Below, in pieces: positions 25,554 through 36,853 of a stretch of 64,000 nucleotides of DNA. The notes beneath the pieces were generated by a model. The model was not told where the DNA came from, searched no databases, and was given only the letters and a program-made list of their open reading frames with translations. The stretch's first letter is position 1, and every line of letters starts with the position of its first letter. The DNA comes from Lachnospiraceae bacterium (GTDB lineage Bacteria; Bacillota; Clostridia; Lachnospirales; Lachnospiraceae): assembly GCA_016281335.1 (NCBI GenBank), contig JAEEIK010000009.1, positions 1 to 64,000 on the forward strand, given 5' to 3'. A program made the position numbers and the translations under genes.

Positions 25554-27749
25554 TCAATCGGCTTCCGCCTCTTCGGGCTCTACCCCGTACTTCTCACATT
25601 CTTCTTCCACGATCTGTTTCATCGTGGCAGTATCAATCTCATCAGTCCTGGTGGCCTGCGCCGTTTCACCCACTTCCGACTCCGCTGCATACTTATCAAA
25701 ATCTTCCCGCTTGGTCTTTAGTATCTCCATCATCCTCTCATCGATGGCGTTCTGGGTAAGCAGCCTGTATACGAGGACGCTCCTGGCCTGTCCCATCCTG
25801 TAAGCCCTGGCCACTGCCTGATCTTCGATTGAAGGTTTTATCTGTGGCTCGCAGAATACCACTACGCTGGCAGACTGTATGTTTAGACCGACACCTCCGC
25901 TTATCACCTGGCTCATTATCACCGCTCCGGCTGCTGCGCCTTCGAATTCATCTATCAGCCCCTGCCTGTCGGCTGCGGGTACCGAGCCGTCAATGCGGCA
26001 TACAAAAGGCGCTTTATCTTCAAGCATGGTCCTTACACGATCCAGCACTTCCAGAAAGTAAGAGAACACCAATAGCTTGCGTCCTTCTTCCATAGCCTGT
26101 TCCCAGAGTTCCATGAAGCGCTCGGCCTTTGAGGAATCCTCTGCCTTCCACACCGCATATCTGAGAGGCATGAAACTCCTCCGACTCTTTAACAGCGCGC
26201 CTCTGTAACACTCCTTCTCCTTATCCGTCATCCTGCACCATTCGTCACTCTCGACCAAAGGCGGCAGTTCCTTCAGCACATCCTCCCTCTGTCTTCTCAG
26301 ATAGACAGGTGCAACGGTCTTCCTGTACAGCTCCGGGCGGCTTAAGGTTCCGGGCTTCTTAAGTTCACCTGCCACTCCGGGATTCAGCGCTTCCACAAGA
26401 CCGTTCATTTCCTCTACTTTATTCTCCAGTGGAGTACCGCTCATGAAGATCACGTATTCCGACATATCAGCATACTTCAGCACCGACTTGGTACGCTGCG
26501 CTGCCCTGTTCTTCACATAATGCGCTTCGTCCACCACCAGCATGTCGATGATCATGCCTTCAGGCAGTTCCAGCTTCTTCACCGTCTCATAAGTAGTAAC
26601 GGCTATGCCGCCTTCCTTTATCCACTGTTCGAATTCCTCTCCCCTGTCAGAGCCGTATATCGCAAGCACTTCCATCTTTGAATGTTTGGGTATCTCGCGG
26701 CTCCAGTTGGTCAGCACGCTTAAAGGACAGATCACGAGAAAATACTTTCCGCCCTGTGCTTTCAGATGCGCAATGGCTGCTATGGCCTGTATGGTCTTGC
26801 CCAGACCCATGTCGTCACCCAGCAGCACCCTTCCTCTTGAAAGTATATACTTGGTACCGAAATCCTGATAAGGTCTTAAGCGTGATACCATGAGACTTAA
26901 GTCGGGTTCGAACTTTTCTATCTCCTCTGCCATTTCTTCAGGCAGGGCATATTTTAATTTTTCTTCACCAAAGTTTAGCTTCTTCTTACCGCCGCTCTCC
27001 CGCAGCACATACTCCAGCGTCGTATAAAAGTCGGCGCTGTTCGTCGTAAACCTTTTGAACGAATTCTTCGTAGCATCAGTGAATACCGCATGATACTTAT
27101 CTTCAAGGCTCTTCCATTCTTTATACTGCGTACTCGATACCAGCGTTTTCAGCTCGTCACTGATACTCTTTGAGCGTTCTTTGGTCTCCTTATTCGAGAA
27201 CACGTAACCCAGCATGCTCTGCCCGGTCTTCGAATACTCTCTTGCCTGACCTGTCTTAAGTTCCAGGACCGAAGCCGCCTTAGCAGCCGCCTTGAATATG
27301 TCTTCTGCGCTGCCGTATTCGTCCACAGCAGCGATCAGACCTTTCTCATCACCGTCAGCCGAAGAAGCATCGATAAAAAAACGATAGTCATCGGACAGCA
27401 TGTTTTTCAGTTTCATCACTGCCAGTATGGCCTTCTGCGCAGACTCGGCTCCTATGCCTTTTATCCTGGTCAGCTCCGCCTGGTTCTTTCCGGCAAGCGC
27501 ACCGGCATTGTTGATGCCCGCTTCCTCAAAAGCCGAAAGCTTCAGTTCCGGATCGATGTTCTTGAGATTTTCAAGCGGAGTCTCATGCAGCAGCTTTTTA
27601 ACACCTGCTTCCTTTATCCTTTTATAACGCAGGTTTATCTCCGATCTCAGACTCTCTTCCTTGGACGAAAGACTGCGGAGCTTTCCCGCCAGTTCTTCCG
27701 CATCCTGCAATGCTTTTTTGTTCTCGCCTATCTCCTTAAAACTGATCAT
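25554..27749 (-). CDS. SNF2-family helicase-like ATPase
   Basis: 731 aa. The catalytic core has Walker A in GDDMGLGKTIQAI, DEAH in VVDEAHYVKN, motif III MSGTPLEN, and C-terminal motifs VIMSQVISGGVGLNIQSA and DQAVARAYRMGQ. These are double-stranded DNA translocases rather than true helicases. The N-terminal ~130 residues contain helix-hairpin-helix-like motifs (INNAGALAGKNQAELTRIKGIG), which are less usual and suggest extra DNA binding. The start overlaps the EamA stop by 4 bp, indicating translational coupling. Confidence 0.9.
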   Translation of the reverse strand: MISFKEIGENKKALQDAEELAGKLRSLSSKEESLRSEINLRYKRIKEAGVKKLLHETPLENLKNIDPELKLSAFEEAGINNAGALAGKNQAELTRIKGIGAESAQKAILAVMKLKNMLSDDYRFFIDASSADGDEKGLIAAVDEYGSAEDIFKAAAKAASVLELKTGQAREYSKTGQSMLGYVFSNKETKERSKSISDELKTLVSSTQYKEWKSLEDKYHAVFTDATKNSFKRFTTNSADFYTTLEYVLRESGGKKKLNFGEEKLKYALPEEMAEEIEKFEPDLSLMVSRLRPYQDFGTKYILSRGRVLLGDDMGLGKTIQAIAAIAHLKAQGGKYFLVICPLSVLTNWSREIPKHSKMEVLAIYGSDRGEEFEQWIKEGGIAVTTYETVKKLELPEGMIIDMLVVDEAHYVKNRAAQRTKSVLKYADMSEYVIFMSGTPLENKVEEMNGLVEALNPGVAGELKKPGTLSRPELYRKTVAPVYLRRQREDVLKELPPLVESDEWCRMTDKEKECYRGALLKSRRSFMPLRYAVWKAEDSSKAERFMELWEQAMEEGRKLLVFSYFLEVLDRVRTMLEDKAPFVCRIDGSVPAADRQGLIDEFEGAAAGAVIMSQVISGGVGLNIQSASVVVFCEPQIKPSIEDQAVARAYRMGQARSVLVYRLLTQNAIDERMMEILKTKREDFDKYAAESEVGETAQATRTDEIDTATMKQIVEEECEKYGVEPEEAEAD

Positions 27750-28687
27750 ACACTGACCTCTTTTCTTCCCGGCTTTAATGCCTCTCCGAATTCCGCCAAC
27801 AGTATCGCAATAAATACCAGAGCGCAGCCTGCAAGCTGCCTCATGCTCAGATGTTCATTCAGTATCAGCCAGCCTCCCAGCACGCAGAATACCGATTCGA
27901 AACTCATCATCAGCGAAGCAAGGGTGGGCTGCACATTTTTCTGACCTACGATCTGCAGTGTATAAGCCACACCGCAGGAAAGAATGCCCGCATACAGTAT
28001 AGAACCCCAGGCATCAGGCGCCGTCATCAGCCCCATCAGTCCGCCCTCTGCCTCAGCCCATTTGCCTCTCTCAAGTATGAGCATGGGAAAAGCTGAGAGT
28101 ATACCGCATACAAGAAACTGTATGGCCGCCATGCGCACTCCGTCCACGTCCGCCACGAAACGGTCTATAAGTATTATCTGTACCGCAAAAGCAAGAGCGC
28201 TTAACAGTAACAGTATATCAGGCGTGGAAATGCCAAGGCTCCCGCTTATGCTCAGCATATATATGCCGGACATGGCAAGCAGCACTGCTGTCCATATATG
28301 AAGACCGCTCTTCTTTCCCATGAAAAAACTTATGACCGGAACGAGTATCAGATAGCAGGCTGTGATGAAGCCGGCTTTTCCGGCACTGTGTCCGTAGGTG
28401 ATGCCCAGCTGCTGCAGATTGGTCGCAAGGAACAGGACTATCCCGATCAGGCTTCCGTAAAGATACAGCTTCTTACTCTCTTTTTTTTCTTTAGGTTTCT
28501 GACCGTAGCCGAGTCTGTCCAGGAGTTTGATGACAGGAACAAGAACGGCCGCACCGATAACGTTGCGGACCGCATTGAAAGTAAAAGGGCCCACGGCATC
28601 GCCGCCGGCCGATTGCGCCACAAAGGCGAAACCCCATATTGCCGCTGTCAGCAGCAACAGGAGTGAATATTTCATAGTCTTGGACAT
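27746..28687 (-). CDS. EamA/DMT-family transporter
   Basis: 313 aa with ten predicted membrane segments in two EamA halves (AAIWGFAFVAQ at the start; TLASLMMSFESVFCVLGGWLILNE in the second half is a family hallmark). Members export amino acids or metabolites. It begins 6 bp after the ATP-binding gene of the amino-acid ABC transporter, so an amino-acid efflux role is plausible but not shown. No strong ribosome site; GGAGG lies 11 nt upstream within the end of the previous gene. Confidence 0.85.
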   Translation of the reverse strand: MSKTMKYSLLLLLTAAIWGFAFVAQSAGGDAVGPFTFNAVRNVIGAAVLVPVIKLLDRLGYGQKPKEKKESKKLYLYGSLIGIVLFLATNLQQLGITYGHSAGKAGFITACYLILVPVISFFMGKKSGLHIWTAVLLAMSGIYMLSISGSLGISTPDILLLLSALAFAVQIILIDRFVADVDGVRMAAIQFLVCGILSAFPMLILERGKWAEAEGGLMGLMTAPDAWGSILYAGILSCGVAYTLQIVGQKNVQPTLASLMMSFESVFCVLGGWLILNEHLSMRQLAGCALVFIAILLAEFGEALKPGRKEVSV

Positions 28688-28693
28688 ATAAGC

Positions 28694-29473
28694 TTACGCC
28701 TCCAGAACTGCGTTAAGGAAATTCCTGGTCCTCTCGGCCTTGGGGTTCGTAAAGATCTCTTCAGGCGTGCCTTCCTCGGCAATAATGCCATCCGCCATAA
28801 AGAGCACCCTGTCAGCCACCTCTCTCGCAAAGCCCATCTCATGAGTCACGCAGAGCATGGTCATTCCCGACTCTGCCAGTTCTTTCATAACTTTCAGCAC
28901 ATCACCCACGAGCTCCGGATCGAGAGCTGAAGTAGGCTCATCAAAGAGCATTATTTCCGGATTCATGGCCAGAGCCCTGGCTATAGCCACACGCTGCTGC
29001 TGTCCGCCGGAAAGCCTGCTGGGATATTCATTTGCTTTTTCCGAAAGTCCCACACGGTCAAGCAGCTCTTTTGCCCTTTCCTCAACCTCTTCTTTCTTTT
29101 CCTTCTTTACGATAACAGGCGCTTCACATACATTCTGAAGCACCGTCTTATGAGGGAAGAGATTGAAACGCTGGAACACCATGCCCATCTCAAGCAGCAG
29201 CTCCTGCTGCTTCTCACGGGGCAGCTTGTCAACCGTATGATCATTCTCCCTGTGAAGGAAAAGTTCGTCACGTATAAAGATCTTTCCGCTGGTAATCTTT
29301 TCCAGCTGGTTTAAGGATCTTAAGAAGGTTGATTTACCGGCGCCGGAAGGCCCGATGATACAGATCACCTCGCCCTTCTTAACGGAGAGGTTAATGTCCT
29401 TAAGCACTTCGAGAGTTCCGAAGCGCTTGCTGACATGTTCGGTTTTCAGTATGTATTCGTATTGATCGCTCAC
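28694..29473 (-). CDS. Polar amino-acid ABC transporter, ATP-binding protein
   Basis: 259 aa, GlnQ/GltL class. Walker [10 protein letters not shown], signature [17 protein letters not shown] and Walker [13 protein letters not shown] are intact, with the H-loop in LCVTHEMGF. Translation starts at GTG behind AGGAGG. It powers uptake with the permease and binding protein encoded just upstream. Confidence 0.95.
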   Translation of the reverse strand: MSDQYEYILKTEHVSKRFGTLEVLKDINLSVKKGEVICIIGPSGAGKSTFLRSLNQLEKITSGKIFIRDELFLHRENDHTVDKLPREKQQELLLEMGMVFQRFNLFPHKTVLQNVCEAPVIVKKEKKEEVEERAKELLDRVGLSEKANEYPSRLSGGQQQRVAIARALAMNPEIMLFDEPTSALDPELVGDVLKVMKELAESGMTMLCVTHEMGFAREVADRVLFMADGIIAEEGTPEEIFTNPKAERTRNFLNAVLEA

Positions 29474-29482
29474 GGCAGCCTC

Positions 29483-30499
29483 CTATTCGTAAACGGAAAA
29501 CTTCTTCTCGATCTTGTCAAAGATGAATCCGAAGAAAGCAGTGATCACAAGGTATATCACAAGCGCCGGTATGAATACCAGATACGAACCTTCGGAAGTC
29601 ATTATATTCTTTGACACAGTGGTAATGTCCATCAGTGAGATCGCAAAGACCAGTGACGCATCCTTTAACACCATGATGAATTCGTTGCTCACGTTGGGTA
29701 TCATGCGTCGTATGGACTGGGGTATGATGATGCGTGTCATGGTCTGGCCGTATGACATGCCCAGAGCCTTGGCCGCCTCGAACTGTCCCTTGTCTATTGA
29801 CTGTATCGCGCTTCTTACGATCTCGGCACAGTATGCGCCGGAGTTCAGCGCAAAGGCTATAAGGGCCGCCACAAATGCTCCCTTATATACCGCTTCCGCA
29901 TCATTTACTCCGAACAGATCCCTCCACGCGAAGCCGAAGATACCCGGTACCGTAAAGTACACTACGAAGATCTGTATCAGCAGCGGGGTTCCCCTGAAGA
30001 AGAAGATATAAGCTCCCGATAATTTGGACAGTATCTTCTTTTTACTGATCTTGCCGAGGGCAAGCAGGGTACCCAGAAGCACACCGAAGAGAACGGTAAG
30101 CGTCGTTAAAGTGATCGTAAGCTTTGCGCCGTGCATCAGGTTCTCGCCGACACCCAGCATCCTGTAGGTATAATTCACCATCTGGCCTACAACCTTCATG
30201 GCGCCTTCATCAGCGGGATATACTTTGCCGAGGAAGCCCACGTAGCGTTCGCTCATCACATTCGCGCCCGAGGTTGACAGGGACGCGTAATTGATGATGA
30301 ACAGACTGTTGTAGGTGACAGTCACTCTTTTTCTCGTACTGTTTGCATCGGCATCGATCATCTTCTGCATCTCGGGAGAAGTCTGGGTCATAAGCGCTTC
30401 ACGCCCGGGCTTCAGTATTCCCAGTATGATGCAGATAAGGATGATCACTGCTGCCGTGATTATCTTGCCGGAATGTTTTTTCAGTTCCGCTTTTTTCAT
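29483..30499 (-). CDS. Polar amino-acid ABC transporter, permease
   Basis: 338 aa, longer than usual because of an N-terminal membrane segment and a ~90-residue external region before the HisM/GlnP-type domain. The permease EAA loop is seen in FEAAKALGMSYGQTMTRIIIPQSIRR. About six membrane segments in total. The middle gene of a three-gene uptake operon. Confidence 0.92.
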   Translation of the reverse strand: MKKAELKKHSGKIITAAVIILICIILGILKPGREALMTQTSPEMQKMIDADANSTRKRVTVTYNSLFIINYASLSTSGANVMSERYVGFLGKVYPADEGAMKVVGQMVNYTYRMLGVGENLMHGAKLTITLTTLTVLFGVLLGTLLALGKISKKKILSKLSGAYIFFFRGTPLLIQIFVVYFTVPGIFGFAWRDLFGVNDAEAVYKGAFVAALIAFALNSGAYCAEIVRSAIQSIDKGQFEAAKALGMSYGQTMTRIIIPQSIRRMIPNVSNEFIMVLKDASLVFAISLMDITTVSKNIMTSEGSYLVFIPALVIYLVITAFFGFIFDKIEKKFSVYE

Positions 30500-30518
30500 C
30501 GGTCTTTATCTCCGTGAT

Positions 30519-31364
30519 TTATTGTGCAGCTCCAAACCAGTAATCATAGGTTTCCTTGATGAAGCCTTCATCTTCCAGTTCTTTCAGTGCCTGATTGATG
30601 GCTGCCTGAAGTCCTTCGTTTCCGGGAGCCATTGCTATACCGAACTGCTCGGGCTCGGACTGATCTTCATATACGATCTTGAAAGCATCAGAGCTGTTGA
30701 TGTAACCGTCTGCAACTGTACTGTCTACAACGACTGCATCCACTTCACCGTTCTGAAGCTGGGTAAAGCAGCTTGTAACCTTCTCATTTGCAACGATCTG
30801 TATATCGATGGTGCCTGTTGACTTATAATCGCTCATGAGTATATCTGAAGTAGTCTCCTTCTGAAGAGCGATGGACATTCCGTCCAGATCGTTGAAAGAA
30901 TTAACCTGCTTGCTGTCATCCTTAAGCAGAACCACTGCCTGATAGTTGTTGATATAAGGTGTAGAGAAGATCATTGTCTCCTGACGCTCAGGCGTGATGG
31001 TTACGGCAGAACATACAACATCGTAGTTTACGCCTATGCCTGCAAAGATACCGTCCCATGCGGTATTGATGATATTTACCTTAAGTCCCAGCTTATCGGC
31101 AACTGCAGTGATGATGTCCACATCATAGCCCTTGGGTGTGGTACCGTCTTCCGCAAAATCCTCAAAGGGAGGATAACCAACCTCACAGCCAACATTCAGT
31201 ACGCCGTCGCTCATGAGTGTTGCTGCGGATATGTCTATTGCCGGCTTGCTTTCCTGTGTTGTGGCAGTATCCTGTGTCTGTGCAGTCTCAACCTTGTCTC
31301 CGCAGGCTGAGAGCCCGAACAGCATTACTGCTGAACAGATCAGTGTCAAAACTTTCTTTTTCAT
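30519..31364 (-). CDS. Polar amino-acid ABC transporter, substrate-binding lipoprotein
   Basis: 281 aa. A lipoprotein signal with Cys21 (GLSAC) is followed by a type 3 solute-binding fold: LNVGCEVGYPPFEDF, GYDVDIITAVADKL, and late VDSTVADGYI. Sequence type is that of glutamine, arginine or cystine binding proteins; the ligand is not resolved. First gene of the transporter operon, with AAGGAG 7-8 nt before the ATG and an A/T-rich promoter region upstream. Confidence 0.93.
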   Translation of the reverse strand: MKKKVLTLICSAVMLFGLSACGDKVETAQTQDTATTQESKPAIDISAATLMSDGVLNVGCEVGYPPFEDFAEDGTTPKGYDVDIITAVADKLGLKVNIINTAWDGIFAGIGVNYDVVCSAVTITPERQETMIFSTPYINNYQAVVLLKDDSKQVNSFNDLDGMSIALQKETTSDILMSDYKSTGTIDIQIVANEKVTSCFTQLQNGEVDAVVVDSTVADGYINSSDAFKIVYEDQSEPEQFGIAMAPGNEGLQAAINQALKELEDEGFIKETYDYWFGAAQ

Positions 31365-31483
31365 AACTTATCTCCTTTTTCTCCCTTGATAATATAATAG
31401 GACAAACCAGAAGTTTGCCCCATTGCAAAACCGCACCTAATATACCAAAATACAGCGGATACGTCAAGATAGCATCAAGTGTC

Positions 31484-31510
31484 CAAAAAAGGCGGCCGTT
31501 AAAGGCCGCC
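31484..31510 (-). terminator. Terminator of the DHH phosphoesterase gene
   Basis: GGCGGCC-TTTAAC-GGCCGCC followed by TTTTTT on the minus strand. Confidence 0.9.
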
Positions 31511-31516
31511 CTCTTA

Positions 31517-32512
31517 TCAGTTCTTATTGCTGGTGATCACTACACCCTCGGGCTTGTTCTTCTCGTTGTTGACAACGCCGTCAGGGAAGTTCTCGTCATA
31601 GTTTACCAGGTCATCCAGAAGTTTCGGTATGTTGATGTCCATGGTCTCATCTGTAAACTGACAGGTACCAACTTTTCTGTGACCGCCGCCGCCGTATTTA
31701 AGCATCAGCGCGCCTACATCCACATGACTGGTCTTGTTCAGTATGCTGTAGCCTGTTGCGCAGGAGCAGCCCTGGCCGCCCTTACCGCTTACTATCCAGC
31801 AGGATATATTCTGCTCGGGATACATGCTGTAGATCATGAAACGATTGCCCGAATAAATGGGATCCACGCCTCTTAAGTCGGAAATGATCACGTCCTTTTC
31901 CACTCTGGTATGAGCGTTTACCATCTCTTTGAACTTGGCAGCCTGCTCGCGGTAAACTTCTATTCTCTCTACCACATCGGGAAGTGCCAGCACTTCGTCG
32001 GTATTCATGGTACGGATGGCTTCCATCAGAACTTCCATCAGACGATAGTTAGGTATCGTGAAGTTCCTCCATCTGCCGAGACCTGTTCTCGGATCCATCA
32101 GAAGCCCCACAAGTATCCAACCCTGGGGATTCTGTATCTCATCTATGGTAAGATTACCGGAATCGACTTTATCCACCGCTTCCATCATATCATCAAAATG
32201 GGCGAATCTCTTCTCTCCGCCGTAATACTCATATATTATGCGGGCGCATGAAGGAGTGATCCTGCTCTCTCCCTTATACTTTCCTTCCAGTTCATTTCTC
32301 TCAAACTCGCTGGAATGATGGTCAAACCACAGTCCGCAGCCTTCCACAAAGGGAACATTGGCAAGGCAGTCATTCTCATCGATCTCGATAAGTCCATCCT
32401 GCAGATCCTTGGGATGCACGAATTTCCAATGATCGATAATCCCCGCCTCCAGCAACAGCGTACCGCATGCGAGTCCGTCAAAATCGGAACGTGTGATCAA
32501 TCTCATTGCCAT
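31517..32512 (-). CDS. DHH/DHHA1-family phosphoesterase
   Basis: 331 aa, cytoplasmic. The N-terminal metal motif reads TRSDFDGLACG rather than the common SHxxPDGDA; the DHH motif itself is in LWFDHHSSE, and the C-terminal DHHA1 glycine-rich loop is GGGGHRKVGTC. Family members cleave nanoRNA, pAp, cyclic dinucleotides or polyphosphate; which applies here cannot be read from the sequence. It is a single gene with its own terminator. Confidence 0.88.
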   Translation of the reverse strand: MAMRLITRSDFDGLACGTLLLEAGIIDHWKFVHPKDLQDGLIEIDENDCLANVPFVEGCGLWFDHHSSEFERNELEGKYKGESRITPSCARIIYEYYGGEKRFAHFDDMMEAVDKVDSGNLTIDEIQNPQGWILVGLLMDPRTGLGRWRNFTIPNYRLMEVLMEAIRTMNTDEVLALPDVVERIEVYREQAAKFKEMVNAHTRVEKDVIISDLRGVDPIYSGNRFMIYSMYPEQNISCWIVSGKGGQGCSCATGYSILNKTSHVDVGALMLKYGGGGHRKVGTCQFTDETMDINIPKLLDDLVNYDENFPDGVVNNEKNKPEGVVITSNKN

Positions 32513-32584
32513 AATTCATACCCCTCTCGTACAAAATATTTACACCACCTAACATAGTACAATATAAATCCGAAACTTGCAAGA

Positions 32585-33166
32585 TTAAGTTTCACCGCCA
32601 AGCAGCGCATATATCTCTTCGCTTCCCTGCTTGGTCTCCGAGGAAAATGCTATCAGGATCCCGTCTTTATCCATGCCGAGGGTCTCTCTTACCAGCTTCT
32701 TCTGTTTCTCGGTCTGGCTTCTCTTTATCTTGTCAAGTTTGGTGGCTATTACCACCGGTGTATAGCCGTTATCGACTATCCAGTCGTACATCAGCTTATC
32801 GTTGGCATTGGGTTCATGCCTGATATCTACCAGCAGGAAAACTCTCTTTAGCGAGGCGGATGTATTCAGGTAACGTTCCACCATCCGTCCCCATTTGGCC
32901 GATTCTTCCCTGCCGGCTTTTGCATAGCCGTATCCCGGAAGATCCACAAGATAGAAGCTGTCGTTTACATTATAAAAATTCAGCGTCTGTGTCTTCCCCG
33001 GCTGTGAAGAAGTGCGTGCCAGATTTTTCCTGTTCAGCAGCGCATTGATAAGTGAGGATTTTCCCACATTGCTTCTGCCCGCGAATGCATACTCGGGTTT
33101 GTCGCTTGCGGGTATAGCGCTGTTTATCCCACATACCGTTTCCAGTTCTGCTTTGACTATCTTCAT
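32585..33166 (-). CDS. engB: Ribosome-biogenesis GTPase EngB/YsxC
   Basis: 193 aa. G1 GRSNVGKSS, G3 DLPGYG and G4 ATKLDK are intact. EngB acts in late assembly of the 50S subunit. It follows lon by 3 bp at the end of the tig-clpP-clpX-lon operon, a common Bacillota order. Confidence 0.95.
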   Translation of the reverse strand: MKIVKAELETVCGINSAIPASDKPEYAFAGRSNVGKSSLINALLNRKNLARTSSQPGKTQTLNFYNVNDSFYLVDLPGYGYAKAGREESAKWGRMVERYLNTSASLKRVFLLVDIRHEPNANDKLMYDWIVDNGYTPVVIATKLDKIKRSQTEKQKKLVRETLGMDKDGILIAFSSETKQGSEEIYALLGGET

Positions 33167-33169
33167 ATC

Positions 33170-35545
33170 TTATTTCCTGAATGCCAGCGGGATCACTTCG
33201 TCCATCTTCTTAACGTAGATGAGTTCCACTCCGTCGGTGATCTCCTTATCTATCTCTTCCACATCCCTTTTATTCTCAAAGGGTACCAGCACCGTCTTTA
33301 TCCCCAGAGTCTTGGCCGCCAGTATCTTCTCCTTCAGGCCGCCTACAGGCATCACCCTGCCCCGGAGTGATATCTCACCGGTCATTGCCAGATCTCTTCT
33401 TACCTTAGTCCCGCTTATGGCTGAAAGCACGGCAGTCGCCATGGTTATGCCGGCGCTGGGGCCGTCCTTGGGTACTGCGCCTTCGGGAATATGGATATGT
33501 ATGTCATTCTTCTGGAAGAAGTCTGCCTCTATGCCGTACTTCTTACTGATGCTTCTTACATAGGAAATCCCGGCCATTGCGGATTCCTTCATTACGTCTC
33601 CGAGCTGGCCAGTAAGCTCTATATCGCCTTTTCCGGGCATGATGTTCACTTCTATCTGCAGAGTATCTCCGCCCACACTGGTCCAGGCCAGGCCTCTTAC
33701 TATACCCACTTCATCGCGGCCGTTCAGTTCCTCTTTGGGGAAACGTATCTTTCCTAAATACTTCTCAAGATTCTTTCCCGTTATCCTAATGGTCTTTTTT
33801 ACTTCATTCTTCCTGCGGCCCCTGCCGGGCTTCTTATTCTTCAGTATCTCTACCGCTGTCTTCCTGCAAAGCTTGTCAAGCTCTCTTTCCAGCTGTCTTA
33901 CTCCGGCTTCCCTGCAGTAACAGTCTATGATCAGCCTGATGGCTGTATCGCTGATGACGAGTTCCGACAGTCCTATACCATTCTTTTCATATACCTTTTT
34001 GATCAGATGTTCCTTAGCGATATGGAACTTCTCATTAGAGGTATAGCCTGCTATCTCTATGATCTCCATCCTGTCCAGTAAGGGCCTTGGTATCGTGCCG
34101 TCATCATTGGCCGTAGCAACGAAAAGCACGTCTTTCAGATCCAGCGGCAGTTCCAGATAATGATCCCTGAAATTCCGGTTCTGCTCGGAATCCAGCACTT
34201 CCAGCATTGCGGAAGCTATATCCGAATGATAATCCTGCCCCATCTTGTCTATCTCATCAAGCAGCATCAGCGGATCCCTGACTCCTGCCTGCTTAATGCC
34301 GTTAGCAACGCGTCCCGGCATTGCTCCCACATAGGTCTTCCTGTGACCGCGTATCTCGGCTTCATCCCTTACACCGCCAAGGCATATGCGTACATAAGGC
34401 TTACCCGTAGCTTCTGCTATGGACTTTGCGATGGATGTCTTACCGGTTCCCGGAGGTCCCACCAGACAGAGTATGGGACTCTGTCCCAGACTTGTCAGGC
34501 TTCTGACCGCCAGATATTCCAGTACCCTTTCCTTTACATCCTTAAGTCCGTAATGGTCTCTCTCCAGTATATCCCTTGCTTTCTCTATATCGATGAGCTT
34601 ATCGTGATCCGGCGAAGTCTTATCCCATGGCATCTCCAATATGGTCTCCACATAGGAACGTATCACCGAACTCTCCGGTGATGCATAACCGTTCTGTTCG
34701 AGATGCTTTATCTCCTTGCTCAGTTTCTTCTTTACTTCTTCGGGAGCCTTCAGTTCCTCCGCAGCTTTTTTATATTGCTCTATCTCGCTGAGTTCTTCGT
34801 CTTCCTCGCCCAGCTCGTTCCTGATATATTCCATCTGCTCCCTCAGCAGATACTCTTTCTGATGCTGGTCCACCTGACGACTGATATTCTCGGACAGCTC
34901 CCTGCGCTGTCTGGTGATCTGAGCCTCTTTGGTCAGTATCTTCAGCAGCTCTTTTGCTCTCTCGTTTATGTCTTCGGTATCAAGTATTTTCTGTTTATCC
35001 TCTTCGGGCATAGGCATGTTCCCGCAGATGCGGTCTGCTATGCTTCCCAGATCCCTGCTCTTCTTTATGCTGGCAAGGAAACGCAGATCGACCATGCCGA
35101 ATTCCTTGCAGAAATTCTCAAAGAATTCCAGTATCTCCCTTCTTTCTGCCTCAGCCGCATCACCGCTGTTGGTCCCGCAGTCGCTGACTTCCCGTATACC
35201 CGCAGTGATATAAGGCGCAGAGTCTGCATCAAGGGACATGATCCTTCCCCTCTTCAGCCCGTAAACCTGTATACGAACCATACCGTTGCCAAGCCGCAGC
35301 ATCTGCTGTACCTCGGCAACCGTACCTGTCTTTGCTATTTCGTTTTTTTCGGGAACGGCCGTATCTTCTCCGCTGCGGCCTACCATGAATATTTTCTGTT
35401 CAGAAACCAAAGCAGCCTCTACCGCCTGTACAGACTGCTTTTTCTCCAGATCGAACTGCATTGATGCGCCGGGAAATAAGGTAAGCTCCCGGACGAATAC
35501 CACGGGCATTTCACCGCGGCCTGTTTTTATTTTTTTCTGTGCCAT
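33170..35545 (-). CDS. lon: ATP-dependent protease Lon
   Basis: 791 aa LonA. The N-terminal substrate domain (1-200) and coiled coil lead to the AAA+ module (Walker [10 protein letters not shown]) and the protease domain with the catalytic serine in [12 protein letters not shown] and the lysine about 43 residues later. The usual IxxPxxKxx-type insertion is short. Directly follows clpX by 1 bp. The ribosome site is weak, so translation is probably coupled. Confidence 0.97.
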   Translation of the reverse strand: MAQKKIKTGRGEMPVVFVRELTLFPGASMQFDLEKKQSVQAVEAALVSEQKIFMVGRSGEDTAVPEKNEIAKTGTVAEVQQMLRLGNGMVRIQVYGLKRGRIMSLDADSAPYITAGIREVSDCGTNSGDAAEAERREILEFFENFCKEFGMVDLRFLASIKKSRDLGSIADRICGNMPMPEEDKQKILDTEDINERAKELLKILTKEAQITRQRRELSENISRQVDQHQKEYLLREQMEYIRNELGEEDEELSEIEQYKKAAEELKAPEEVKKKLSKEIKHLEQNGYASPESSVIRSYVETILEMPWDKTSPDHDKLIDIEKARDILERDHYGLKDVKERVLEYLAVRSLTSLGQSPILCLVGPPGTGKTSIAKSIAEATGKPYVRICLGGVRDEAEIRGHRKTYVGAMPGRVANGIKQAGVRDPLMLLDEIDKMGQDYHSDIASAMLEVLDSEQNRNFRDHYLELPLDLKDVLFVATANDDGTIPRPLLDRMEIIEIAGYTSNEKFHIAKEHLIKKVYEKNGIGLSELVISDTAIRLIIDCYCREAGVRQLERELDKLCRKTAVEILKNKKPGRGRRKNEVKKTIRITGKNLEKYLGKIRFPKEELNGRDEVGIVRGLAWTSVGGDTLQIEVNIMPGKGDIELTGQLGDVMKESAMAGISYVRSISKKYGIEADFFQKNDIHIHIPEGAVPKDGPSAGITMATAVLSAISGTKVRRDLAMTGEISLRGRVMPVGGLKEKILAAKTLGIKTVLVPFENKRDVEEIDKEITDGVELIYVKKMDEVIPLAFRK

Positions 35546-35546
35546 T

Positions 35547-36851
35547 TTATGCTCTTAACAATTTCTTGCGAGGCTTCTCCTTATCTCCGGATACCTTATG
35601 CTCCCTGTAGGTAAGCTTGGGTTCCTCCTGCTTGTCTATCGCAGCCTTGGTGATCGTGCAAGTTGCTATCGTATCGTCCGAAGGTATGCGGTACATGATA
35701 TCCAGCATGGTATCTTCAAGTATGGAGCGCAAGCCTCTTGCTCCTATCTTTCTCTCAAGCGCCTTCTCGGCTATGGCCTCGATGGCGTCATCTTCAAATA
35801 TCAGTTCCACCTCGTCCATCTCAAACAGTCTCTGATACTGCTTGATCAGGGCGTTCTTGGGCTCGGTAAGTATGCGTACCAGCGCAGCCTTGTCAAGTCC
35901 GTCAAGTACTACGCCCACAGGAACACGTCCGACAAATTCGGGTATCAGACCGAACTTGATCAGATCCTGAGGTGTTACGCTGTGCAGCAGCTTGGAGATG
36001 TCCTCTTCGTTCTTGCCGCTTATCTCGGCAGAGAAACCGATGGACTTCTTATTCAGTCTGTCACCGATTATCTTCTCCAGGCCGTCAAAAGCTCCGCCGC
36101 AGATGAAGAGTATGTTCGTGGTATCAATCTGCAGCAGTTCCTGCTGGGGATGCTTCCTGCCTCCCTGAGGCGGAACCGAAGCCAGTGTACCTTCTATGAT
36201 CTTCAAAAGCGCCTGCTGTACGCCCTCACCCGAAACATCTCTGGTGATGGAAACATTCTCGCCTTTTTTTGTGATCTTGTCTATTTCGTCAATGTAAATG
36301 ATACCGAGCTGTGCGCGTTCGATATTGTTGTCAGCTGCCTGTATGAGCTTTAAGAGTATGTTCTCCACATCCTCGCCCACATAGCCCGCCTCTGTAAGCG
36401 TTGTCGCATCAGCTATCGCAAAAGGTACACCTAGTATGCGCGCCAGTGACTGGGCCAGATAAGTCTTACCGGATCCCGTAGGTCCTACCATAATGATATT
36501 GCTCTTCTGCAGCTCCACATCATCCTTGGTCTTCGTGGCAGTCACTCTCTTGTAATGATTGTATACCGCAACGGCCAGGGATCTCTTGGCATCATCCTGA
36601 CCTATAACGTAGCTGTCAAGAAATTCCTTTATCTCAACGGGCTTTAAAAGATTGATCTCGAACTCATCAAGAGCATCTTCATCATATCCGCCGAATTCCT
36701 CGCCCTCAGAGATTATCTCGGAGCATACGCCAACACATTCATCACAGATATATATGCCTTCAGGCCCTGCGATGAGCCTGTGGACTGCGTCCTGTGCCTT
36801 ACCGCAAAATGAACATTTTATCTTTCTCGGATCTATGATCTTACCTGCCAT
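35547..36851 (-). CDS. clpX: ClpX ATPase subunit
   Basis: 434 aa. An N-terminal C4 zinc finger (CSFCG ... CDECV) and the AAA+ core with Walker A GPTGSGKT and the RKxD-like pore region mark ClpX. Unfolds substrates for ClpP, which is encoded 2 bp upstream. No intein or unusual insertion. Confidence 0.97.
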   Translation of the reverse strand: MAGKIIDPRKIKCSFCGKAQDAVHRLIAGPEGIYICDECVGVCSEIISEGEEFGGYDEDALDEFEINLLKPVEIKEFLDSYVIGQDDAKRSLAVAVYNHYKRVTATKTKDDVELQKSNIIMVGPTGSGKTYLAQSLARILGVPFAIADATTLTEAGYVGEDVENILLKLIQAADNNIERAQLGIIYIDEIDKITKKGENVSITRDVSGEGVQQALLKIIEGTLASVPPQGGRKHPQQELLQIDTTNILFICGGAFDGLEKIIGDRLNKKSIGFSAEISGKNEEDISKLLHSVTPQDLIKFGLIPEFVGRVPVGVVLDGLDKAALVRILTEPKNALIKQYQRLFEMDEVELIFEDDAIEAIAEKALERKIGARGLRSILEDTMLDIMYRIPSDDTIATCTITKAAIDKQEEPKLTYREHKVSGDKEKPRKKLLRA

Positions 36852-36853
36852 TT